Assembly: GCA_050010555.1 (NCBI GenBank) | Contig: JBEKKV010000003.1 | Location: forward strand, 49,482-113,481 | Reading direction: 5' to 3' | Origin: JALHUB01 sp050010555 | GTDB taxonomy: Bacteria > Chloroflexota > Dehalococcoidia > DSTF01 > JALHUB01 | DNA length: 64,000 bases | Shown here: positions 1 through 9,505 of the stretch, one piece after another | Layout: every line of letters begins with the position of its first letter | Numbering within the stretch: position 1 is the first letter of the stretch | Position numbers and translations under genes: made by a program | Notes under the pieces: generated by a model | Database searches by the model: none | The model's input: the letters and a program-made list of their open reading frames with translations, nothing else | What the model was told of the DNA's origin: nothing

Positions 1-28
1 GACCGCTGGTCCTGAAGGGACTACGCAA

Positions 29-976
29 ATGGAAGGCGTCATGACAGGCGTGAACGAGAGTCTGATCGAAGAGCTGCGAAAGGCCGGCGGCGTGCGACTG
101 AACGAGCCGATCTCGCGCCACACGACGTTCGGGATCGGCGGTCCGGCGGACATCTACACCATCGCCGATGATGCGATGCAGCTAAAGACGATGGTCACCC
201 TTTGCGGCCGCCACGACGAGGCGTTCTTCATCCTCGGAGCGGGCAGCAACATCCTCGTCAGCGACAAGGGTATCCGTGGCGTAACCATCGAGAACCGGGC
301 GCGGGCGCTAGAAGGCCCGCTGGCGGAGGAGGACGGTCATGCCATCTTCCGCGTAGAATCCGGTGCCAGCTTGGCGGCGACGGCGCGGGAGCTTTCCCAT
401 CGAGGTTTCGCCGGGCTGGAGTGGGCCGGCGGCATCCCCGGCACGATCGGCGGCGCGGTAGTCTACAACGCCAGCGCCTACGACGGCAGCGTAGCGGGGA
501 TCCTGCAGGGCGTCGGGATGCTCAGCGGCGACGGTCTGGAGTACGAGTTGGCCGTTGGTGAGTTGGGTCTGGGCTATCGGGAGAGCGCTTTCACCCGCAA
601 GCTGTTCACCGGCCACGTGATCCTCCGCGCCAGCCTGTTGCTCCACCACGCGGACGCCGGCGAGCTTTCGGAGCGGATGGAGGAGCTGGACAGAAACCGG
701 CAGGCGGCGCAGCCGCGCGGGCGAAGCGCCGGCTCCATCTTCAAGAACACACGCGAGTACCCGGCCTGGTGGCTCATCGACCAGGTCGGGCTCCGAGGCT
801 ATCGCCTCGGCGACGCGGAGTTTTCGACCAAGCACCCGAACTTCATCGTCAACATCGGCCGGGCGACGGCCATGGATGTCCGGCGGCTCATGGAGCTGGC
901 GGAGCAGCGGGTAGCGGACGAGTTCTCGATCAAGCTGCTGCCGGAGGTGGCGCTGCTGGGAGAAGACCTGACGTGA
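29..976 (+). CDS. murB: UDP-N-acetylenolpyruvoylglucosamine reductase (MurB)
   Basis: Cytoplasmic FAD enzyme that reduces UDP-GlcNAc-enolpyruvate to UDP-MurNAc with NADPH in peptidoglycan precursor synthesis. Visible family motifs: HTTFGIGG near residue 32, the FAD-binding stretch ILGAGSNILVSD near 68, GGIPGTIGGAVVYNASAYDG near 135, the catalytic-serine segment SAGSIFKN near 235 and the C-terminal KLLPEVALLGE. The short YRESAF segment without a longer tyrosine loop suggests a type II MurB. Starts at 29 (after AAGGG) and 41 (after GGAAGG) are both possible. Its stop overlaps ddl by four bases (GTGA). Length 315 aa is normal. An upstream murC is expected but lies outside the window. Confidence 0.95.
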   Translation: MEGVMTGVNESLIEELRKAGGVRLNEPISRHTTFGIGGPADIYTIADDAMQLKTMVTLCGRHDEAFFILGAGSNILVSDKGIRGVTIENRARALEGPLAEEDGHAIFRVESGASLAATARELSHRGFAGLEWAGGIPGTIGGAVVYNASAYDGSVAGILQGVGMLSGDGLEYELAVGELGLGYRESAFTRKLFTGHVILRASLLLHHADAGELSERMEELDRNRQAAQPRGRSAGSIFKNTREYPAWWLIDQVGLRGYRLGDAEFSTKHPNFIVNIGRATAMDVRRLMELAEQRVADEFSIKLLPEVALLGEDLT

Positions 977-2058
977 GCGGAGCAGGCGCTCGGAAGCTCA
1001 GACTGGGCGTCATATTCGGAGGGCGCAGCGGAGAGCATGAGGTGTCAGTGGTGTCGGCGCAGTACGTGATGGCGGCGATAGACCGCAGCCGCTTCGAGGT
1101 CGTGCCCATCGGCGTGACCAAGAACGGCGCCTGGCTGACGCCGGAAGAGACGCAGTCTCAGATGGACGCGCCGGCGGCCCCGTTCAAGAAGACGCTCGTC
1201 GGCGAGGCCGAAGGACTCCTGGGACGGCCGCAGGCGCTGTCGGTGCTGACGGACATAGACGTGGCGTTTCCGCTGATCCACGGGCCCAGCGGCGAGGACG
1301 GCACGCTGCAAGGGCTGCTGGAGCTAGCGCGCGTGCCCTATGCCGGCGCCGGAGTGGCGGCCAGCGCGGCGGGGCTGGACAAGGCGCTGATGAAGGCGCT
1401 CCTTCGCGACGCCGGGCTGCCGGTCATCGACTGGTTGGTGATGACGCGCCCGCAGTGGGCAAAGGACGCGGCAGACCTGACGCAGAGAGTCGAGGCGGAG
1501 GTCGGCTATCCCTGTTTCGTGAAGCCGGCGAACGGCGGCAGCAGCGTCGGCATAACGAAGGCCCACTCGCGCGAGGAGTTGACGAGCGGCATCGCTTGGG
1601 CATTCCGCTTCGACCGCAAGCTCATCGTCGAAAAGGGCGTGGAGCCGCGGGAAATAGAGTGCGCGGTGCTTGGCAACGACGAGCCGGAGGCGTCGCCGCT
1701 TGGCGAGATCATCTGCGGCCGCGAGTTCTATGACTACGAGGCGAAGTACCTCGATTCGTCGACGACACTGTCGATACCGGCGAAGTTGGCGCGCGACAGG
1801 TCGTCGCGAATTCGGGCGCTGGCCCTCGACGCCTACCGCGCCATCGACTGCTGCGGCATGGCGCGCATCGACTTCTTCCTCACGCCGCAGGACGCGGTCT
1901 TCGTTGATGAGTTGAACACCATACCAGGCTTCACGCCGGGCAGCATGTACCCGCGGCTCTGGCAGGTTGCCGGACTCTCGTACTCCGAGCTGATAAGCCG
2001 CCTCGTCGATCTGGGACTGGAGCGATTCGAGGAGAGGGAACGCCTTGCGCAAGGATAG
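973..2058 (+). CDS. ddl: D-alanine--D-alanine ligase
   Basis: ATP-grasp ligase that joins two D-alanines for the peptidoglycan stem. The start is the GTG overlapping the murB stop; the frame is open further upstream, but the family N-terminus LRLGVIFGGRSGEHEVS begins just after this GTG. Motifs: HGPSGEDGTLQG near residue 97, FVKPANGGSSVG near 180, the omega-loop EAKY (the Tyr is typical of D-Ala rather than D-lactate specificity) and the metal-binding FVDELNTIPGFT near 312. Length 361 aa matches the longer Ddl class. It overlaps ftsQ by 14 bp, so murB-ddl-ftsQ are probably translated from one message. Confidence 0.95.
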   Translation: MSGAGARKLRLGVIFGGRSGEHEVSVVSAQYVMAAIDRSRFEVVPIGVTKNGAWLTPEETQSQMDAPAAPFKKTLVGEAEGLLGRPQALSVLTDIDVAFPLIHGPSGEDGTLQGLLELARVPYAGAGVAASAAGLDKALMKALLRDAGLPVIDWLVMTRPQWAKDAADLTQRVEAEVGYPCFVKPANGGSSVGITKAHSREELTSGIAWAFRFDRKLIVEKGVEPREIECAVLGNDEPEASPLGEIICGREFYDYEAKYLDSSTTLSIPAKLARDRSSRIRALALDAYRAIDCCGMARIDFFLTPQDAVFVDELNTIPGFTPGSMYPRLWQVAGLSYSELISRLVDLGLERFEERERLAQG

Positions 2059-2806
2059 TCGCAGGCAGATACAGCGCCGGGATGCGCCGCGGCTCCGAGA
2101 GAGAATAAAGCGCGGTTTGAAGCGCCTGGCGCTGCTGGGCGTGCTCGTCGGGATTTTGGGCGCCGGCTGGCTGGTCTACCAATCGCCTTTGTTCCAGATC
2201 AGGACCGTATCCGTAAGCGGCGCGGAGACGCTGGACCCGGCGATGCTGGCGAGCGTCTCCGGCCTCAAGGGCCAGAACATCCTCCAGGTGAACACGGAAG
2301 CGGCGAAGCAGCGCCTGCTGGCCCTGCCCATGGTGGCGGACGTGTCGGTGCAGAAGAAGTGGCCGGGCAAGATTGTAGTGAATGTAACGGAGCGGCACGC
2401 CTGGGGCTACTGGCAGATCAAGGACCAGACGTACGTCATCGACGACCAGGGCGTGGTCCTCGATGACGTACGCCCGGACGACGGCGCGCCGACGATCGTC
2501 GAGATAGACAGCGAGCGACGGTTGGCCCCCGGCGACCAGGTGGATGCCGACGCGGTCGCGCTCTCGAAGCAGCTTATCGATGAGGCGCCGAGCGCGTTGC
2601 AGCGAAACGTGGTCGGCCTGGAGTATAGCGATCACAGCGGCCTCACGGTCTCATTCGACGGCGGCCTGCGGGCGACTTTCGGAGACAGCCGTGATCTCGA
2701 TTACAAGCTGAGCGTCCTTTACGTGCTGCTGGACAAGGCGCAAACGCAGGGACTGGCCGTCAACAGCGTCGACCTGCGTTTCGGCGAGACGGTTTCGTTC
2801 CAGTAG
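2045..2806 (+). CDS. ftsQ: Cell division protein FtsQ/DivIB
   Basis: Bitopic divisome protein linking cytoplasmic and periplasmic-side division proteins. A basic N-terminal tail (about 25 residues, rich in Arg and Lys) precedes one hydrophobic segment at roughly residues 27-46, followed by a POTRA-type domain (FQIRTVSVSGAETLDPAML, then LPMVADVSVQKKWPGKI) and the FtsQ core to residue 253. The start is TTG inside the ddl end; no better ATG precedes the basic tail. Position between ddl and ftsA is the standard dcw order. Confidence 0.88.
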   Translation: MRKDSRRQIQRRDAPRLRERIKRGLKRLALLGVLVGILGAGWLVYQSPLFQIRTVSVSGAETLDPAMLASVSGLKGQNILQVNTEAAKQRLLALPMVADVSVQKKWPGKIVVNVTERHAWGYWQIKDQTYVIDDQGVVLDDVRPDDGAPTIVEIDSERRLAPGDQVDADAVALSKQLIDEAPSALQRNVVGLEYSDHSGLTVSFDGGLRATFGDSRDLDYKLSVLYVLLDKAQTQGLAVNSVDLRFGETVSFQ

Positions 2807-2863
2807 CGGGACCCAAGAGGGGGCGATATCGCGAGAGGCGCGCCCAGGGAAGGAGGAACCAGG

Positions 2864-4105
2864 ATGAGAGCGGACACCTTCGCCTCAGTTGACGTTGGCA
2901 CTACGAAGGTCTGCACCGCCGTCGCAGAAGTCGGTGACGAAGGGGCGATTCGCATTCTCGGCGTCGGCGTTGCGCTGGCCGGGGGCTTCAGTCGGGGCAT
3001 GGTGGACAACATCGCCGAGGCCACGCAGTCCATCCGCGACTCCGTCGACAAGGCGGAGCGCTCCAGCGGCACGCGCATCCTTTCCGCGCACGTCGGCATC
3101 ACCGGCTCGCACATCCAATCGTTGAACAACCGCGGCATCGCCGCCATCGCCGACCGCAACCATCCCATCGGCAGCGAAGACGTGGAGCGCGTGCTGGAAG
3201 GGGCGCGCGTCATCAACATCCCGTCGAACCGCGAGGTGCTGCACGCCGTGCCGCGCTACTACGTCGTCGACGGGCAGGACAGCGTGAGCGACCCGCTGGG
3301 AATGCACGGCCAGCGCCTGGACGTCGAGACGCACATCGTCACCGCCTCGACGAGCGCGATGCAAAACCTGACGAAATGCGTCGAGGGCGCCGGCGTCGAG
3401 GTGGAAAGCCTGATCCTCGAGCCGCTCGCCAGCGGTGAGGCGGTGCTGGAGGAGGAGGAGCGGAAGCAGGGCGTCATCGTCGTAGACATCGGCGGCGGAA
3501 CGACGGGGATAGCCGTCTACCTGGACGGGAGCGTCTTTCACACGTCGGTGCTGCCGGTCGGCGGGAACCACATAACGCGCGACCTGGTCGCCGGGCTGCG
3601 CTGCCCCTACGCCGTGGCGGAGGAGGCGAAGGCGAAGTTCGGGCACGCCATCCCGAGCATGGTGGACGCCAGCGAAAGCGTCGACCTGGACTGCTTCGGC
3701 TCCGAGCGCCAGAAGAGCGTCCCGCGGCGCCGGCTGTGCGAGATCATCCAGGCCCGCTGCGAGGAGATCCTGGAGATGGTGATGAGCGAGGTGAAGCGTA
3801 CCGTGCACGACGACATCCTGTCGGCGGGCGTGGTGCTGGCCGGCGGCACGGCAAAGCTGCGCGGCCTCGATGTCCTCGCCGAGCAGGTAACGGGCCTGCC
3901 GGCGCGGATCGGCGTTCCCCGCCATCTGCAGGGACTTTCGGAGACGCTTGCCGACCCCGCCTACGCAACCAGCGTCGGGCTGCTGCAGTGGGCGCTGAAG
4001 GAGAACGGCACGCTCTACGGGAGCCAGCGCCCCGGGCCAAGTCTGGCCTTGAACGGGCTGTGGCGTCGGGTGAGCCAGTGGATGCGGGTGCTCATGCCTG
4101 AGTAA
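2864..4105 (+). CDS. ftsA: Cell division protein FtsA
   Basis: Actin-like ATPase that tethers FtsZ to the membrane. Nucleotide-binding motifs of the Hsp70/actin fold are visible: ASVDVGTTKVC at the N-terminus, VDIGGGTTGIAVY near residue 207 and GVVLAGGTAKLRG near 322. The C-terminus GLWRRVSQWMRVLMPE looks like the amphipathic membrane-targeting helix of FtsA. A strong GGAGG lies 8 bases before the ATG. It is followed 39 bp later by ftsZ, the usual pair. Confidence 0.95.
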   Translation: MRADTFASVDVGTTKVCTAVAEVGDEGAIRILGVGVALAGGFSRGMVDNIAEATQSIRDSVDKAERSSGTRILSAHVGITGSHIQSLNNRGIAAIADRNHPIGSEDVERVLEGARVINIPSNREVLHAVPRYYVVDGQDSVSDPLGMHGQRLDVETHIVTASTSAMQNLTKCVEGAGVEVESLILEPLASGEAVLEEEERKQGVIVVDIGGGTTGIAVYLDGSVFHTSVLPVGGNHITRDLVAGLRCPYAVAEEAKAKFGHAIPSMVDASESVDLDCFGSERQKSVPRRRLCEIIQARCEEILEMVMSEVKRTVHDDILSAGVVLAGGTAKLRGLDVLAEQVTGLPARIGVPRHLQGLSETLADPAYATSVGLLQWALKENGTLYGSQRPGPSLALNGLWRRVSQWMRVLMPE

Positions 4106-4144
4106 GGCATTCGATTCGATAGGAACGAGCGAAAGGAGGCGACG

Positions 4145-5230
4145 GTGACAGCAAGAGAGGATCTGGACAAGCTTCCCCCGATCAAGGTTATGGGTGTCGG
4201 CGGCGGCGGCGGCAACGCGCTGAGCCGGATGATGGCGGAGAACATCCCCGGCGTGCAGTTGGTGGCCGTGAACACGGACTCGCAGGCGCTCGCGCATACG
4301 GACGCGCACGTCAAGATCCGCATCGGCGACCGGCTGACGAAAGGGCTGGGCGTCGGCGGCGATCCCAACAAGGGCCTGCGCGCCGCCGAGGAAAGCCGTG
4401 AGGAGCTCTTCGACGCCGTGAAGGGCGCGGAGATGATCTTCATCACCGCCGGCATGGGCGGCGGCACGGGCACGGGCGCATCGGCCATCGTCGGCGAAGT
4501 GGCGCGCGAGGCCGGGGCGCTGACCATTGGCGTCGTTACCAAGCCGTTCTCCTTCGAAGGCGCAAAGCGTCGAATGCAGGCGGAGGACGGCATCGAGCAC
4601 CTGCGGGACAAAGTGGACACGCTAATCGTCATACCAAACGACCGCCTCCTTGCCGTTTGCACTCCCGACGTGTCCGTTCCCGAGGCCTTCCGCGTTGGCG
4701 ACGAGGTGCTCAGGCAATCGATTCAGGGTATCTCGGAGATCATCACCGTGCCCGGCGACATCAACCTCGACTTCGCCGACGTGCGCAAGATCATGGGCGA
4801 GGCCGGGCAGGCGCTGCTCGCTATCGGGCGGGCCAGCGGCGAGAATCGCGCCATTGAGGCCGCGCGGGCGGCGATCACGAGTCCCCTGCTCGACACGAGC
4901 ATCGCGGGCGCGAAGGGCGTGCTGTTCAACATCACCGGCTCGCGCAGCATCGGGCTGCACGAGATGAACGCCGCCGCACAGGTAATCGCGGAGGTAGTGG
5001 ACCCGGACGCGGAGATAATCTTCGGCACGGCCACCGATCCGGACCTGGGCGACGAGATAAAAGTGACCGTCATCGCCACGGGGTTCCAGCCGGCGCGGAT
5101 GCTGGAGCAGGGTTTGGAGGAGGCGTTGGGTCGCGAGCACAGGCTGCGGCCGCTGCGGGTAGAGAACCTGAAGAACGTGGGCGATACGGACCTGCCGACC
5201 TTCCTGCGTCGCACCGTCTCGTTGCGGTGA
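4145..5230 (+). CDS. ftsZ: Cell division protein FtsZ
   Basis: Tubulin-like GTPase forming the Z-ring. Motifs: GVGGGGGNA near residue 18, NTDSQAL, the tubulin signature GMGGGTGTGAS near 105, IVIPNDRLL and the T7 synergy region NLDFADVRKIM. The C-terminal tail is short (361 aa in total) and ends in DTDLPTFLRR plus five residues, matching the conserved C-terminal peptide that binds FtsA. The GTG start follows AAAGGAGG. This is the last dcw gene here; a terminator lies about 110 bp downstream. Confidence 0.97.
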   Translation: MTAREDLDKLPPIKVMGVGGGGGNALSRMMAENIPGVQLVAVNTDSQALAHTDAHVKIRIGDRLTKGLGVGGDPNKGLRAAEESREELFDAVKGAEMIFITAGMGGGTGTGASAIVGEVAREAGALTIGVVTKPFSFEGAKRRMQAEDGIEHLRDKVDTLIVIPNDRLLAVCTPDVSVPEAFRVGDEVLRQSIQGISEIITVPGDINLDFADVRKIMGEAGQALLAIGRASGENRAIEAARAAITSPLLDTSIAGAKGVLFNITGSRSIGLHEMNAAAQVIAEVVDPDAEIIFGTATDPDLGDEIKVTVIATGFQPARMLEQGLEEALGREHRLRPLRVENLKNVGDTDLPTFLRRTVSLR

Positions 5231-5336
5231 GGCGCTAGAGGGAAATACCAAATGAAAGGAGGGTTCTGTCTAGCCGAGCAACCACGAGCCCCGGCTGATC
5301 CGGGATTTTGAAGGTTGCCTCTCGGATGAGGCAATC

Positions 5337-5382
5337 GGTCGCGGTCGGTGATAGGGAGATGCGCCGACCGCGACCACTTTTT
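5337..5382 (+). terminator. Rho-independent terminator after ftsZ
   Basis: A perfect 12-bp stem (GGTCGCGGTCGG with CCGACCGCGACC) encloses a 15-nt loop and is followed by AC and five T. It would end the murB-ftsZ transcript, or act as the terminator half of an attenuator. Confidence 0.8.
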
Positions 5383-5474
5383 CGGAGGCAAATGCTTATG
5401 TTGAGGCCCCGGCGAATCGGCGTCTTGGGGCGGCGGATTCGGCCCTTCTTGACAGAACACGCCACGCAACTTGA

Positions 5475-5527
5475 CCACAATATGTTGGGTTTTGCCCCTT
5501 GACAACCTCTATATGTTGTGCCAGAAT
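5475..5527 (+). promoter_or_regulatory. nrdR promoter with tandem NrdR boxes
   Basis: Two 16-bp sites resembling the NrdR box lie at 5475-5490 (CCACAATATGTTGGGT) and 5506-5521 (CCTCTATATGTTGTGC). Their starts are 31 bp apart with a 15-bp gap, the usual spacing of paired NrdR boxes. A sigma-A promoter overlaps the second box: TTGACA at 5499-5504, 17-bp spacer, CAGAAT at 5522-5527. That places transcription start at or next to the nrdR ATG (5534), so the message may be leaderless. Autoregulation is inferred. Confidence 0.75.
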
Positions 5528-5533
5528 CCCCCC

Positions 5534-6181
5534 ATGCGATGCCCCTACTGTACTTCTCAGGACACAAGGGTGATCGACTCGCGGGAGGCCGAAGACGGCA
5601 TCCGGCGGCGGCGGGAGTGCGCGGCCTGCGGCGAACGCTTCACGACGTACGAGCGTCCGCTGGCCACCGGCCTGCTCGTCGTCAAGAAGGACGGCCGTCG
5701 CGAGGAGTACACGCGCGAGAAGGTGCTGCTGGGCATCCGCAAGGCTTGCGAGAAGCGACCGCTGGCAGTGGGGACGCTGGAGGCGGTCGTCGATGAGATA
5801 GAGGCGGTGCTCAACGAGCAGGGGCTCGCCGAGGTGTCGAGCCGCGACATCGGCGAGATGGTGATGGGGCACCTGCGGCAGTTGGACCAGATAGCCTACA
5901 TCCGTTTCGCCAGCGTCTACCACGAGTTCGCCGATCTCGACGACCTGCGGGACGAGGTCGACGCGCTGGAGGCGACGCTGGGGACTGCGGAGGGCACAAG
6001 CCAGCCGCCGCTCATCCCGGAAGAGGAGTTGCAAGGCCTGGCCAGGTCACCGGCGTGGCGGGCCTTTCAGTACGGCAAGGGGGCAAAGACTCGTTATCGG
6101 CAGAGGCGGGCCGTCTCGGCGGCCGCCGGCGAGGCGAAAGGAAGCGCCTCGTCGTCCGCTCGACGGGGCGGCCCAGGTTAA
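5534..6181 (+). CDS. nrdR: Transcriptional regulator NrdR
   Basis: Zinc-ribbon/ATP-cone repressor of ribonucleotide reductase genes that senses ATP and dATP. Residues 1-34 form the zinc ribbon with two Cys pairs (CPYC and CAAC), followed by the ATP-cone (about residues 46-140, VVKKDGRREEYTREKVLLGI onward). Typical NrdR ends near 150-160 residues; this one is 215 aa, with a low-complexity basic, Ala/Ser-rich tail (KTRYRQRRAVS onward). The ATG at 5534 is chosen because the zinc ribbon begins there. It sits ahead of two RNR genes, its expected targets. Confidence 0.93.
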   Translation: MRCPYCTSQDTRVIDSREAEDGIRRRRECAACGERFTTYERPLATGLLVVKKDGRREEYTREKVLLGIRKACEKRPLAVGTLEAVVDEIEAVLNEQGLAEVSSRDIGEMVMGHLRQLDQIAYIRFASVYHEFADLDDLRDEVDALEATLGTAEGTSQPPLIPEEELQGLARSPAWRAFQYGKGAKTRYRQRRAVSAAAGEAKGSASSSARRGGPG

Positions 6182-6208
6182 TCAGGCAAAGGAACGCATC
6201 TCACGAAG

Positions 6209-6514
6209 ATGGAGTCGGAATACGGTCGTGACTACGGTCGGGTGCTGAACGGCGGCGGCGAAGTGCTGGCGACGGGCGCGTTCGAGATCAACAAGGAGCG
6301 CTGCGAAATCGTCTTCCGGCCCGTCGTCGATAGCAGCCTGCTGGACAGGGAGACCGGCCCGCTGATCATGGAGTTGGACGACGGCCGCATGCTGGACATC
6401 GCCGGCAAGTACCTTCGCTTCCGCCTCCTCGGGCCCGACGGGGACCGCCAGTCAATCTACCGCCTCCGTTACGCTGCGGGGCAGGAGGCCCGCGGCACCC
6501 CCGTCTCTCACTAG
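6209..6514 (+). CDS. Hypothetical protein, 101 aa
   Basis: Not recognised. A small soluble protein with no signal peptide or membrane segment, mixed charge, and an apparent beta-rich core (EVLATGAFEINKERCEIVF, then LIMELDDGRMLDIAGKYLRF). It lies between nrdR and nrdJ on the same strand, 27 bp after nrdR and 95 bp before nrdJ, so co-transcription is plausible. No obvious Shine-Dalgarno sequence precedes the ATG. Confidence 0.6.
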   Translation: MESEYGRDYGRVLNGGGEVLATGAFEINKERCEIVFRPVVDSSLLDRETGPLIMELDDGRMLDIAGKYLRFRLLGPDGDRQSIYRLRYAAGQEARGTPVSH

Positions 6515-6609
6515 AACACCGGCCAAACAACGCCGACCCGGCCAGAACGGGACGGCGCGCACGCGCTTTAGACCATTTCGGTCGGATTCCCGGGAAAGGA
6601 TAAGGGGCC

Positions 6610-9324
<2,715 letters not shown>

Positions 9325-9382
9325 CGTGTTTGGAAGCTGTCGGCGGACTCCCCCGCCACCAGCCGCCCGACAGCGATCTAGA

Positions 9383-9414
9383 AGTGGCGTCCCTGATTCG
9401 TCAGGGGCGCCACT
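9383..9414 (+). terminator. Hairpin after the first class II RNR
   Basis: A 14-bp stem with one G-T wobble (AGTGGCGTCCCTGA with TCAGGGGCGCCACT) and a TTCG loop follows nrdJ by 58 bp. The T-tract is poor (CATTATT), so it could be a weak terminator or an RNA-stabilising hairpin. Confidence 0.55.
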
Positions 9415-9505
9415 CATTATTGGCGCGCGACGGAAATGATAAACTGGATTCGGCAAGAATCCGGCATAAAGGACCCTGGGTAGAGGACGACCCGGAGGTG
9501 CACCT

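Larger units (their letters stand above)
5231..5533 (+). other. ftsZ-nrdR intergenic region with candidate structured RNA
   Basis: About 300 bp with no convincing gene. A strong AAAGGAGGG (5256-5264) is not followed by a usable start of any length; a 19-codon frame from the ATG at 5252 runs through it. Further on, TTGCCTC (5316-5322) pairs with GAGGCAA (5328-5334), and GCAACC near 5279 could pair with GGTTGC near 5314. These lie directly before the terminator hairpin at 5337-5382, an arrangement seen in attenuators. No known riboswitch consensus was recognised. Confidence 0.35.

Noticed and set aside
2885..4600. 571-codon open frame opposite ftsA and ftsZ
   Set aside because: It lies wholly antisense to two conserved genes; Arg/His/Ala-rich composition and lack of any motif mark it as a GC-rich shadow frame.
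5231..5382. Cobalamin riboswitch before the NrdR/B12-RNR region
   Set aside because: Considered because both reductases need B12, but the B12-box consensus was not found.
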